A stretch of 64,000 bases of DNA from assembly GCF_026212465.1 (NCBI RefSeq), contig NC_080049.1, positions 5,421,678 through 5,485,677 on the forward strand, written 5' to 3'. The first letter of the stretch is position 1, and each line of letters opens with the position of its first letter. The translations under genes and the position numbers were made by a program. The DNA comes from Amaranthus tricolor. Its lineage: Eukaryota > Streptophyta > Magnoliopsida > Caryophyllales > Amaranthaceae. Shown in pieces: positions 38,591 through 50,812 of this stretch. The notes beneath the pieces are model-generated. The model saw nothing but the letters and a program-made list of their open reading frames with translations, was not told the origin of the DNA and ran no database searches.

Positions 38591-40558
38591 AACTTGTAAG
38601 TACATTTCTATAAAAAATGTCACTAAAATTCTCATATTTATTTCTTCAATCTTTAAAATACTTTTTTACATAATTTAACTTGGTCACCTAAAAATTAATC
38701 ATGATAATTCTAAAACAAGAAAATCAAAAAAAAAAAAAAAAACAAGATAATATCAAATGAATTTGACTATATTTTCATTTATTATAAATTTTTTCCCAAT
38801 GAATTTGAATATATATTCAATTATTATTAGACATATGTCACATGACTTTAAAAATAAAAAAATAGAAAACGTCAATAATACCAAACGGGTCCTAAGCTAA
38901 TAACAATTTTCAAAAGGAAAAAAAAATCAATACAAGGCCAAGTCAGAAGGGTTTGAATATAATTAGTTGCTAAATCACTAATTAAGCCAATAAAAAATTA
39001 AGGATTTATAGTTTGATTAATGGTGAAGTCGTACAGTACTTATCATCTCCAAATCATTAAGCATCCCTTTCTTCCTTTTTTTCAACGACTGACTTGTAAA
39101 CACATTTATACCGTTACATTATACTTGCTACATTTAATTTTTTACGCAGTTTAATATGTTATTTTATTTATTTATATGTTAAATTATACAGATTTAAAAA
39201 TTATAAAAAATTAGTATTATCAAAGTATGCGATTAGACGATTCAAACAAGATCTCACTTGACTATAATTTTACCGACACATTACCCGTAATATATAAAAT
39301 AAGTTTAAATAATAAATAGTTCCCACAAGAAAAATATAACAATTATTTCAAAACCAACGAAGTATTATGTTTTATGAAGTTGACATATTTTATATGACCA
39401 AATTAAGTATTGTTCCTACACATAAAAAAAATGGGTAGGTATTAAAAAAATAATAAATATTTTCTAGTAGTAATCACTTTTTATCATATTAAGATGAATA
39501 TTTATAACTTTAAAGTGATCCTTTATAATTTTAAAATAATCAATTAGAAAAATTGACTAATTATATGTGCTTATTTTATAATGAGACAATCTCATATAAA
39601 TCTTATTATTAATGAACAAGTAGAGTCATATATATCAAACTAGTTTAATCGGAGTAATAGGTTCTCTCTTGAGATTTTTTTAAATTTGAAATATGGGCCG
39701 ACTCATATAGGAAAGGTCTTTTGTAGAGACCGTCTCAATTAAGAATTTATGTTGGAAAAATATTGAGAATTCAATTGGTGTTCAAAATTATGATTGAAAT
39801 TCATTTTATTTTCGCTTTTTGTTAAAGGTTTATAGTATTGGTAGAATTGAACTGACAAGCTAATGAGCTATTATCACTCTTTACTATTTAGGGTTTGTTT
39901 GGTAGTCAATCTACTATATAAGGAAAATACTAGTTGGAAATTAGCGTAATTTTGAGAAAATTTTTTGACAAGTTTAATGGTTATGTTTGGTTCCCTTTAA
40001 CTATCTCATTTTCTTTGTATAATACATTCTAATACGAAACCATTTAAAATGTAGTATTAGATAATAATTGAAAGTTATGAACAAAAAAAAAAATTTATAA
40101 TCAAAGTTTTATCACTATATAAATAATATAATTCATATCGTGAAAATTTACACTATAAATCATTCTCATTATCACTATTCAGTATCAATCACGAAAACAA
40201 TATACATTCGCTAGTTTGTACATAGTAGGATTGTCAGTTGGGTGACTTCCAAAATACACCATTCTGTCGAACAATAATTTTTATTTTTTAATAGGATTGA
40301 ACATTTTATAATTTTATGTCTAAAAATTAATTTTTTTGGCTCTTATACAGCTATATACTCCTATATTTGTCATTTATTTTAGTTGTAATATCATCACTTT
40401 CGGCCTTGAGGAGCTCTTATTTGTTGTCAGTAATTAAACTAAATAAATAAATAATAAATTCATCACATTAAGTGAATCTCGTCTCTCCTGCGTTGTTGGC
40501 ACCTTATACACTAATCACCAATCATAGGGCCCCACAAATTTGGAACCACACACAAAAC
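38591..40558. other. Intergenic stretch with MITE relics
   Basis: The segment at 39115-39275 is the inverse partner of 29126-29285 (Stowaway-like). The segment at about 39577-39741 has inverted ends ATGAGACAATCTCATAT and AGACCGTCTCAATT and is another MITE candidate. The rest is AT-rich with no gene. Confidence 0.4.
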
Positions 40559-41023
40559 TAGAGCTGTTCAAAACAGACCCGACCCGAAAATTCGACCCGG
40601 AATCGAAAATTATTCGACCCGAAAAAATGTAAGTTTTTTAGGTTTACCGAACCGCAATTACCCGAACCGATACTTCACTCGAACTGTTTGATAACCGAAA
40701 AGGGCAAAATCGAACTCGAACTGCAACCGAATTATATAACCGACATATAAACCTTAACCGATGTTACCCGAACTGAACAGTGATCGACCCGAGTCAAATC
40801 CGACCCGAATTATGCACGTAACCGAATGTAACCTGACTAAAACGATTAAGATCGAACTGTTTTTAACCCGAACTGATACAAACCCGAACCGATTGTAAAT
40901 CGAACTGTTATAAATCCGAATCAAATTTTCACCTAATTTTAGCAAATTAAGTCCAATTTCAGTTTTCTAATAATACAGAAAAAGGAAGAACACAAGTTCT
41001 ATACAGAAGAGATTGCATACAGA

Positions 41024-41187
<164 letters not shown>

Positions 41188-41461
41188 ATTGAAATAAATT
41201 GATCTGCCTATTAGGGCTGGCAAAAGCTGACCCGACCTGCTAACCTAATCTGAAACCGACTCGAAATTAGCGGGTTTGGGTTTAGATTTTTGACCCAATT
41301 AATTAAATGGGTCAACTCGACCTGATCTGTTTATTAAATGGGTTAGGTTCAAGTTGAATATTTAAACCCGAAAAAAACCTATTTAACCCATTTATTAAAT
41401 TTAAGACGGATCAACATTTGCCAAATACTTCGTAAAACTAAGATAATACCAATTACCATGT

Positions 41462-41620
41462 ATTGAGGGATTTGACAGCTGAAGATGACTTTCAATAAGA
41501 AAGGAAGTTGTCCCACATCGACTAAGGGATTTGTCAGCTGAAGATGACTTTCAATAACAAAGGAGGTTGTCCCACATCGGCTATGAAAGATACTAATAAA
41601 AGAAAAATCCTTTAAATCAC
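41462..41620 (+). promoter_or_regulatory. snRNA promoter: duplicated USE plus TATA-like box
   Basis: Two tandem 59-bp units (41462-41520 and 41521-41579) each end in GTCCCACATCG, a perfect match to the plant snRNA upstream sequence element RTCCCACATCG. The second copy is followed 31 bp later by CTTTAAATC (TATA-like, from 41610). In plants a spacing of about 33-34 bp marks RNA polymerase II snRNA genes, while about 23-24 bp marks polymerase III ones, so this looks like a polymerase II promoter. Doubling of the USE unit is unusual. Confidence 0.8.
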
Positions 41621-41643
41621 TTCCACAAATCTCATACCAACTT

Positions 41644-41765
41644 ACGCAGCCACGCCGTGAGCACAAAGCGAACTATTCTTTCGCCTTTTACTAAAGAATA
41701 CCGTGTGCTCGCTGCATTAAGTGGCATACGTTTATTTTTGGAGGAAGCCTTTAATTAAGGTTAAA
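41644..41765 (+). ncRNA. U5: U5 spliceosomal snRNA
   Basis: U5 snRNA holds exon ends in place in the spliceosome through its loop I. The invariant loop, CGCCTTTTACT, is at 41682-41692 and is closed by the stem TTCTTT/AAAGAA (41676-41681 with 41693-41698). Below it are an internal loop, a 7-bp stem GAGCACA/TGTGCTC (41659-41665 with 41704-41710), and a basal stem GCAGC/GCTGC (41646-41650 with 41711-41715). The Sm site ATTTTTGG is at 41734-41741, followed by a small 3' hairpin (AGCCTT/AAGGTT). Length of about 120 nt is normal for U5. All conserved parts look intact, and a plant snRNA promoter lies in place upstream. Ends are estimated to a few bases. It may be an active variant or a recent transposon-borne copy. 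Confidence 0.88.
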
Positions 41766-42404
41766 TGGGTCAAATGACCTGAAATATATGAATTTAATGA
41801 CCTAAAAAAAAAGTAGGTTAAATGGGTCATTTGCAGGTTGATCCGATCTGCTACAGATCAGGTTGGGGTTTCAATTTTTGACCCATTAATTAAATGGGTC
41901 AGGTTCAGGTTAAGGGTTTATTGACCCATTGATATATGATCCGAACCTGAAAATGACCCAACCCGACCTGTTTGACACCCTTATCTGCTATATCTGATAA
42001 AACAATAGGTAATTATTTTTTGTAAGTAAATGAGCATACATCAATTAAAAACCTGACTATTAACTTATTTCGATATTGATCCGATCAATAGTTATCCGTA
42101 ACCGATAACTACTCGAAAAATAAAGCTCAAACCCGATCTGTACCCGAAAAAACCGAACCAATTAGTAATCGATGACAACCCGAGACCGATTGACACTCGA
42201 CACGAACTTCAACCGACACCGAACTGATGCTAACCCGATAGCTTGAATAATCGATCTCTAACCGAACCGTGACTAACCGACTCGACCCGAGTGTGACCCG
42301 TTGTAACACACAGCCGAAAAATAACCGATCCGAAATGCAACTGAATCGAATAACACCCGTCCGAAACCGACCCGATCAACCGAATGAACACCTCTACACA
42401 AAAC

Positions 42405-42935
42405 AATACAACTATAGTACTATAAATGTGGAATTAGGATCCGTTCAATTACTTAAAATATAATAGTGGATTCGTTACTTAATTTAATGGTTATAATTGT
42501 TTGATGGAGTTTTAATACGAAAAATTTTGATATTTTATTTTATATTTTAAAGTAGGTGTTAAAATTCTACCATGAGTAATAAAAAAAAGTAATTATGAGG
42601 ATTCTAATACATAAATGTTAACTCAAAATAGGTGTTTCATTTCATAGATGTTAACTCAAAAACTTGTGTATTATCATTATTCATTGTGTTCTTATTTTTG
42701 TTCAGAACAATTGATCAAACAACTAATACTCTCTCCTATTTATTTTAAGTATTTTATTTTTTTATTTGATCAAGTTATCTTAAATGTCTCATTTTTATTT
42801 AGAGTATGTTAATTTTACCAATTTACCCCACTAAACTTAACTTTTTCACACCTTTATAGCTACTAATCCCATTTTATCCCTATTAAAATTTAAAAACACA
42901 ACACTTAATTATCATCAGATGCTGCTAACCTACGA
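42405..42935. other. AT-rich sequence with half a Stowaway element
   Basis: At about 42730, TACTCTCTCCTATTTATTTT, and a little further ATTTGATCAAGTTATC, match the left part of the Stowaway MITE at 34087. No right end is present, so it is a truncated copy. Confidence 0.4.
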
Positions 42936-42939
42936 ATCA

Positions 42940-44724
42940 TAATATGTTGTGCAACAACAATACTTTGTTTAATCAAGATCTAGAAGATACTGCTACCTCA
43001 CCTCATGTAACACCCTCAGAATAGGTCGAACTTTTAAAAACACCTTTAATGAAAAACATGAGCCAAAACCTACTCATGGGAGTGTTACCGCCACATCTAT
43101 TTCTAATAAAATAAAAATAAGGCTTAACGACTAAGAAATAACTCAATAACTTTAATCCAACAAAGGATCTTACAACATAAGAGAAGACTGAAACGCAATC
43201 TATGTCCATATAAAATTTAAACAACTTAAGATAAAATTTAAACTGAAATACGACTCTAACAAAAGCTATGTTTCTAGGTGATCCTCACTCCACGATTCCC
43301 ACGCAATCAATAACCTGCAACATAAGAATGTAAGAAAAACAAGGGAAAAACTCCCAAAATCAGAAAATTAAGTAATTTCAACTCCATCCCGTAAAACGAT
43401 TAAGTTTGAAATGATTTAAGAAAATAAAATATAATCAAATTGGAATAATTTTAGAAAAAAAAAATAATATATAGCTGAGTAAAAAAGAAACATTTTGTGA
43501 AAACAATATGTAAAATATCACATAAACCAATTTATTAATTTGATATTTAATAATGACAAACACATAATCAATTTTTAATTTGAGGGAACGAGAACGCCAG
43601 TAGGTCGAGGCTTTACCCCTATACCTACTTCATCAAGAGGTCGTCACCCCAAATAATTCAAGGCGAGCAGAGTAGTCTTAGGGAACCCTAGTGTGCACAC
43701 CCCTTCTACGTGGATCACAACAAATAGAAGGAAGACCAAACATCGTATCAAGTATCAGAAATAATAATACCTGTCGGCAGCTATACTAACCAAACAGGGC
43801 AACCTGTTCATCACCCTTATACTTGGATCACAACAAATATAAGAGCTTCATTTCCCTCATGTTACACTTTACGTGATTTAATATATTTTAATAATTAGTC
43901 GCGAGCACACAAACATATAATCAAACATACATTATACATTTTATTTTATGATCATAGGTTTTCCCAAGAAAAATATATCTAAAAAATATTCAATTGCAAT
44001 ATTAATATCATAATATTTTTCTCCCAAATTCAATCGCATTTAAAAACATCATTAAAATAATAATATAACTTTCATCAAAATAATAATATTATAAGTATTT
44101 CTCTTTCAAATTAAACCGTATCTAATTTCGTTATATAAATAAAAAAATATAAATTTTATCAAAATAATAATTATAAATTCAAGTTTGACAAAATATAATT
44201 TGAGAATATATAAAACATAATATCATACAAAATAATGTCATATCAAATCATGCACCCATTTAAACACATTAATTATCACTTAGCACATAATACTAACGGG
44301 ATAGTCCTAATTAGATGGACATTGAATATTACCTTGTCACGCGATCCTAGATAACGTACGCTCCTAATAATCTTTGTCTACGAATCCGCTGTCTTTAATA
44401 TCGAAATCTTGCGTTTTCTTGACTAAATTTTAAGCAATTGGAAGATGGAGGAAGTACTTTGTAGGAGAAAAAAAGGAAATGTCAGTAATAATGTGAATGA
44501 ATTAAGGATAATTGGTTTAATTTATAATAGGTAAGTGAGGTTAGTTATAAGATTTAGAGGGAGAAGTGGGAAGTTATTTGTTAATGGGGAGATTTTTTTA
44601 TTATTATTTTTAAAATTTCTGAAATTTATTTATTTATTTATTATTATTATTATTATTTTTTCTAAAAAAAAGGGATGTTACACCTCATCACACTTCTAAG
44701 TGTTTTTTAGTTTATCCAATTAAT

Positions 44725-44760
<36 letters not shown>

Positions 44761-45954
44761 TGATCGCTCTAATCTCCTTTTCTTTTAATTAAATTCATTC
44801 ATATATAGACTTATTTTTTCAACCATCTTAACCACTATTTCTATCATTAATTTGTTATTTGTTTTATTTTTCAACTCAATTCTTATTGGGCTCTATTAAA
44901 TATTGTGACCTTTATCAATTTTCAATATTACCTTTAACTAGAAACATTTCATCATTATTCTTTCCTTCCGGTTATATTTTTTTCTTAAAAGAAATTAACA
45001 TTTAACATGAACATGATGTTCATATGTATGTAGCTATAATAATGGAGATATATAGCACTCCATTATTATGTTAATTATATTGATAAGCATTTGATATGGT
45101 GATAAATTTTAAATTTGTTGGAATTTTAATTAACTTATTTTTGAAGTTTTATAATATTCACACTATCAAACGCCTCAAATTGTTAGAGATGGTTTATTCT
45201 ACATCGATAAATTAAAAATGGTGCATGTGTTTTATAAGTTATTGGAGACCTTCTTCTCATTACCATATTCTTATAAAGTGTGTGCACCTCATGTCTTTCC
45301 ATAAAGATGCTGACATTCACAATAAGTTCAATCTAATTTAACAAAAAAATGTTCTTTTAGCGAAATCATTTTTCTTAATAACACTCGATTAGCAAAGTAC
45401 ATTGTCAGGATGGAATCTGGCCAAGTGCTAGTTGTTCAATGGCACTGCTACTATATTATAAAGCTTCAAATAATAGTTTACATTAGTTTAAATTGCTTTT
45501 AATTTTTTGTTTTAAGACTTTAAACTTATGAATAACAAATATAAAATAAATAAGGCTAAAAAAATATTTTTTATATTTTTGCTCCATGTAGCCAAGTCGA
45601 GCAAGTAAATTAGAATATAAGCTAACATAAATAAATCAAAGGAAATATTTGACAAATAACTAAGTAATAGCTTATAATAATAAGTTATTTAAACCGACCA
45701 GATAATATATCAAACACCAATATTAAATGATTTGACCATTTAATATATATTTATTCCAATATTCAAAGACAAGACTATTACAATCACCAACAGCAAAATA
45801 TGAATATTTTTCGTGGGTAGAGGCGGACTTAATTGGAAGCACAATATGTTCAATTATATCAGTTTGTTGAATTGTCTTATTTTAGGAATATGTCTCCAAC
45901 CAATTTCAGAGGGATCACAAGGATAATTATTGCATCACCATTTCTCAGGTATAT
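42940..45954 (+). pseudogene. VUP-like gene C, broken by a solo LTR
   Basis: Just before the LTR, 42961-43005 encodes NQDLEDTATSP, matching HELEDTATSP of gene A and ELMDTATS of gene B near the end of exon 1. The codons resume after the LTR at 44683. A putative later exon at 45892-45954, between TTTTAG and GTATATT, encodes FQRDHKDNYCITISQ at its end and resembles exon 3 of gene B (FQEEVKDNCNSFLQ). The start of exon 1, with the SSWSLYL motif, and the last exon, with KGLCLVP, were not found. The copy is therefore a relic. The exon 1 match is good; the second exon is less certain. Confidence 0.6.
43006..44682. mobile_element. Solo LTR (family S) inside VUP-like gene C
   Basis: The 1677 bp element begins TGTAACACCCTC and ends AAAGGGATGTTACA, a TG...CA layout with short inverted ends. 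The 5-bp target duplication CCTCA lies at 43001-43005 and 44683-44687. No gag, pol, primer site or second LTR adjoins, so it is a solo LTR. TGTAACACCC ends are common in plant Ty3 chromovirus LTRs; the superfamily is inferred. The second family member is at 61339-62896. Confidence 0.85.
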
Positions 45955-46499
45955 TCAACATTTTTTCATTATTATTAATCCTAATATTTTTGACAATTTT
46001 CTTAGACTAGTTTTACACTAAAATTTAAATATTCTATTTAATGAGAATAAAGGAAACGCAAGAATTATTTCTTTACAAATATTTAGTCCTCTAAAAGTTT
46101 TGTTCGGACTTATTTTATCCAGTTAGAACAATGTTTACAATCCCATTAAAATTGTAAAATTAAGCAATTTGATTGAAAATTTGAAAATATTAAAAATTGT
46201 GCACATTATTTTTATGTGGACTAAAAGCTAAGTATGTTTATTGTTACTCTTGAAGCGAGTCTTAGAGAGAATCTTAACACAATACTAACCGATAATATGT
46301 ACCATACATCGTACGATTTGTACTTTAAATGAAATTTTTTTTGAAATTCTACTCATTTAAGATTCTTGTGGACCTTTTTTTTATAAAGCAATTGACAATC
46401 ATACTATCACACTTGTACCTTTATAAAATAAATTCAAAAATATTTTTAGAATATAAATTGAGTTTAAAAAGAGTTTTGTATGAATCTAAATAATAAAAA
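45955..46499. other. AT-rich stretch between gene C relic and Copia LTR
   Basis: No gene or repeat was recognised. The expected last exon of gene C was searched for here and not found. Confidence 0.4.
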
Positions 46500-47760
46500 T
46501 GTTGAGTAAAGGCACTATATTTGAACTAAATTTTATTATACTCTCAAGTATTTTTACAACTCTTACACCTCTACTACTTATAATTTTCTACGCTTTAACC
46601 TATCACTACAACACTTTAGAAGAGGACACTACTTGGAACCCTTACTTGCTCTCTTGCTTAGTACCTACACTCATGCCATGACCACCTATTTATACTTCTC
46701 CAATGGAGCTATCTAGGTACAACATATTTTCTAAGAAAATTCTAGATTTAAGATATTTATACTTAGATATTTTTAGAGCACATTCTAGAGTTGAGATATT
46801 TTCTCATTCTCTAGATTATTATTCCAAAATATTTTCATTCTTTATTATTATAGAATTCTCTTGATCTTGAGCTTGATAGACTTGGGCTTGATAACTTGCG
46901 CCTCAACGTTGATCATCAACACTCCCCCTCAACGCTGACTTGCTACACATTCCAAGTTGTTCTCACATGTCTTGGAACTTGCCCGTACTGAATTCTTTTG
47001 TGAAGATGTCTGCAACTTGCTCTTCCGTCGGTGTCAGCTTCATTTGGATTTCGCCTTGCAGGACATTCTTTCGAATAAAGTGATAATGTACTTCGATGTG
47101 TTTGGTCCTTGCGTGAAATACTGGATTTTCTGCCAGACAAACTGCTGACCTGTTGTCACAATGAAGTGTTACCTGTCCGGCTGCTTGATGAAGATTTTTC
47201 AATAGACGTGTCATCCACGTGCTCTCCTGCGACGCCATAGTTTCCGCCCTATACTCTGCCTCAGTTTTTGAGAGTGACACCGTAGGTTGTCTTTTGCTAC
47301 ACCATGACACGGCTCCTGATCCTATGCTAAAGACAAAACCTGTTGTTGATCGTCTTGTGTCATAATCTCCAGCGTAGTCAGCATCATAGTAGCCAATCAC
47401 TTGACATTCTTCACCTTTTTGATAAAGGATACCATAGTTTAGAGTACCCTTCATATATTGAAGGATTCTCTTGACAGCTTCCAAGTGTGGCTTCTTTGGG
47501 TTCTGCATATGGCGACTCACTACTCCAACCGCATATGCATTTCAGGTCAAGTGAGGGTCAGATACAAAAGACTTCCAACAAGTTGTCGATACATTCTTGT
47601 ATCTTCGAGGTCCTTTCCTTCCCCTGTACGCAACTTGTTGTTTGGCTCCATAGGCGTCAAGAGTGGTTTGCACTCTAACATTTGGTATGCTTCTAAGATT
47701 TCTCTTGCATACTTGTGTTGACAGAGATTCGATTTCATTATAGCTGAATTTGTACTATGT
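46500..47760 (-). mobile_element. Copia retrotransposon, 3' half, decayed
   Basis: On the minus strand 47738 to 46963 encodes the end of reverse transcriptase (MYRQLVGSLLYLT) and an RNase H domain ([37 protein letters not shown], then [20 protein letters not shown]). It closes with [10 protein letters not shown] stop and a frameshift near 47520-47545 break the frame. A polypurine tract TTGAGGGGGAG abuts the 3' LTR at 46500-46921 (422 bp, TGTTGATGATCAAC to CTCAACA on the minus strand). The 5' half, including protease, integrase and 5' LTR, is missing; the break is near 47760. Confidence 0.85.
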
Positions 47761-47763
47761 TCT

Positions 47764-49764
47764 TCATTGAAAAGGGAAAAAGAAAAAAAATGCTTGAAAA
47801 GAGATAAGCCCAGCTAGGTTGAAAGCCCGAAAGGGCGACCTATGCAAAAGAGCGGCATTGAATGGGTGAACAAGTGAGAATTGAAAAAAATAATGAGTGG
47901 CTAGGACGAAAACCCAAATATGAGTTCCTAGACAAAATGAGAGAAAAAGAGAGAATTCAATATTTATGCACTTCATTTTGTGTTTGGAGCTGGTGACATA
48001 AGAAGCGGGAGTTATAAGGTAGGCATTTGGATAGGTCACCATTAGAGGGATAAGTGTAGAATTTTTCATGTCTCATGTTCCTTAAGAGTCATAAGGAGGT
48101 TGAAGCATAGGCAATTTTGGTACTTTTTGTCTATACTATTGTTTGTGTTGGTTGTGTTGTGATGTGTTGTGTTAGCCAAGTGAAGGGGACAAGTGGTAAG
48201 GATGTTTGGATTCTTGGCGAACACGGGTATTAGTGAAGTTTAGGAAAGGGAGGTATAAGAAGTAGCTTAGGATTTGGAGACCGTGTCTTAACCTTGTTTT
48301 CCATATGTTTTCACCTTAATTTGCTCGAGGACGAGCAAAGCTTAAGCATGGGGGAGTTTGATGAGTGCAATTATTTGCACTTATTCATACCATTTTATAC
48401 TCCTTAATGATGATTATTGTTAGTAATTTTGTGCTTATTTTGAAGATTTGTACTACTCTACCCATTTTGGTTATTCATGTTAATTTTGAGTGATTTTGAT
48501 CGTTTATAAGCATAATTCTTATGGTTTTAATGTTGACGGAGTTTACTAAGGAGATTATTTCTCATTTGAAGATGTTTTACAATGAAGATGGGCTAAAGAG
48601 TTGAAAAGTGTTTAAAATACAAAAGTTTTGAGGTGAAATTTGATGTATGCTCACTCTTTTGGTCATAACTTTTGATAGAAAGATCGCATTAATGCAAAGT
48701 TTATAGCATTGGAAAGTAGACTTCAAGAGCTCTCCAACGATATATTATATATCCAATTGCGACATTCGAGCAACAAATGGCGACTATTTAAAGTTAGTTA
48801 GCCAGAAGCAAAGCCACGACTCGTCACCGCATGCGACGACTCGTCGCCCCTAATGTCACGAGTCGTCGACATGTGTTCGAGCAGTTATTTTTGCAGCCAC
48901 TATTTATAGCAACAATTATTTTATTTTAAGGAGAGTTTTTTATCAGTTTTTAGTTGTAATTTTAGTTAATTATCTGAAGAATTATTTTTGTTCTTTAAGC
49001 TTTTGTTGCAAAACTTTGTTGTTACATTAATTCCTCGTGCAATTTACATTCTCGTTCTTCGTAATTAGTAAGTTTTCTTTATTATTTATCTCTTGCATTG
49101 AAATCATTCATCGTTTTATGTTTAGTATTTCTATTAAGTCATCATTTATTATGAATTACATATTTACCATCATGTTTAGTGAGTAATCTTCTTCTTTAGG
49201 GTTAGGGTATAATCCCTAATTCGAAGCATGGGATGACATTTTATCGATTGATAGTGTGAAATTTGTGTCTATAATTAAATCTACGCGTAATGAATCTCGT
49301 TTTAAATATCTTTATTAACCTTTTCAATAAAACGGAAGTTTGAGATTAGGATTAATATAGGATTGTGATATATTTAAGTTAAATTCATACTAGGTTAGCC
49401 AATAAAACGGAAGTTTGAGGATTAAAACTAGTTTGGCCTTAAATCGATATTAATCAATAGAGCGGAAGCTTGAAATAAATTAGATCACATTTAATTATGC
49501 TAATGACTCAATCTTATACAATCATGAGTGATCGATTCTCATGTTAAAATTAGGTGATGCCCGACACCCTAGAGCTTGTTATATCATATTCATCTTCATA
49601 TTAATCATTGTTTTAGCTTTAGTTTTTGCATTGTAGTACTAGTTTCTCAACCACATTATTTCTTGATCCGTGTCTTGTAGTCATAAAACAAACAAATTGA
49701 TTAACTCGCCTCCTTGTGTTCGACCCGCGACTACACGCCAACCGTGCGCTTGCAGTTTTTAACA
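47764..49764 (+). mobile_element. Ty3-type retrotransposon 3' end with LTR
   Basis: A non-coding internal remnant (47764-48358) ends with CTCGAGGACGAGCAAAGC, AAGCATGGGGGAGTT, the usual polypurine tract of plant Ty3 (Athila/Tat-like) elements. The LTR then begins at about 48359 (TGATGAGTGCAATTATTTGC) and ends near 49764 (CTTGCAGTTTTTAACA), 1406 bp. No 5' portion is present, so target duplications cannot be tested. Superfamily rests on the tract and on the LTR end GTTCGACCCGCGACTACACG, seen in such elements. Confidence 0.65.
48812..48870. repeat. ACGACTCGTCG motif cluster in the Ty3 LTR
   Basis: The 9-mer ACGACTCGT appears twice as ACGACTCGTCACC and ACGACTCGTCGCC, and once inverted as ACGAGTCGTCGAC, within about 55 bp. 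The cluster is much more GC-rich than the rest of the LTR. Confidence 0.7.
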
Positions 49765-50812
49765 TTTGCCCTATCATTGTTTTCGGTGTTCATTAAGAAA
49801 GTTTTCAAGAAATCCAATGCTAGAAGGAAACATTAATGTAATCTGACTGTTACCAAACAGCTAATTAGCTATTTTATCAATTAAAAAGTCAAAAATTAAA
49901 ATCAACTATAAATTCAATAAAAAATTCGTTTACCTAACAAGCGCTAGATTATACAGCAGGAGACAGAAAGTCAGAAATATGAATATTAGCATATGCTCGT
50001 GATCAGAACATAATTCTATAGAATGCAAATGAAAACAGATTCATACAAGTTTTTCACATATACAATCATTATAATGAGTTACAGTTCCTGCAATTGCTCA
50101 ATTTGAAGGGATGTTTGATTCCTAACAAATATCGACTAGTATGACATGAACACAAAATTCTTGTGAGAAGCGGCTTTTTTGAGAAATCATCCCTAATTTA
50201 GTGAGCACATTATCATTTTTTAATTTAATTAAGCTTTAATGGATTAAACATGAGAGACTTCTTTCAAAAAGACGGTTTCTCTCGAAAAGATGGTTTCTCT
50301 AGTAAAAGTCGAGCCAACCATCCAAGTAAAAATACTTGTGGCGACAAAATTTAAACTATCTATCTCTGATTAAAAATTACATTTTTTTTCAAGATGTTAC
50401 AAACTATTTTGAGTTTATAAAATGATCCAAAAATTTTCGATAAATTCTCCTGAGGCGATCTCACAGTAAACCATCTCTATAAGGCTAACCCAATGTATAT
50501 TTACAGTCTTAGTGATCATTTATAACTTTAAGTAGAGTCTTAAAGTAATTACTTATAACATTAAAGTGATCACTTATAATCTTAAAGTGATCAATTAAGA
50601 AATAAGCTGATTATACAGACCCGTTTGACGGTAAGACTATCTCATACAAGACTTATTTTGCCACTTTAGCAAGAATTTCCATGTTAACTTTTAAGAGAAA
50701 TGAGAATAAGCATCAATATTTATTTGAACCAAATTTGAGTACTCCCAATGAACGGCCTCAAAACATTGATCATATACAAAAAGGTTTTTGTTATTTAAAT
50801 TTTGTACAATTT
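49765..50812. other. 3' flank of ETFA
   Basis: The region next to 50812 is the ETFA 3' UTR on the minus strand. The segment at about 50430-50660 has GGCGATCTCACAGTAAACC and repeated AAAGTGATCA words like those near 39500, and is probably a MITE relic. No gene was seen. Confidence 0.4.

Larger units (their letters stand above)
41212..41983. mobile_element. Nested hAT-like MITE carrying a U5 snRNA gene
   Basis: The start TAGGGCTGGCAAAAGCTGAC and the end CCTGTTTGACACCCTTA are imperfect inverted repeats. Flanking TCTGCCTAT (41203-41211) and TCTGCTAT (41984-41991) are an 8-bp target duplication with one extra base on the left. The two halves (41212-41400 and 41760-41983) carry GGGTCAA/ACCCGACC words typical of this MITE type. 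Between them sits about 355 bp of unrelated sequence containing the snRNA gene and its promoter. Confidence 0.75.

Noticed and set aside
43003..43224. 73-codon frame on the minus strand and the idea of a DNA transposon with TGTAAC inverted ends
   Set aside because: TG...CA ends with 5-bp target duplications in both copies fit a solo LTR better, and no transposase is present.
45815..45891. Possible exon 2 of the broken VUP-like gene C
   Set aside because: A frame reading LEAQYVQLYQ faintly resembles gene A exon 2 but has no proper donor site and too few matches.
46957..47721. Several + strand open frames
   Set aside because: They are shadows of the minus-strand Copia RNase H and reverse transcriptase.
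47764..48069. 101-codon frame on the minus strand
   Set aside because: It lies in a Ty3 internal remnant and shows only low-complexity hydrophobic residues.
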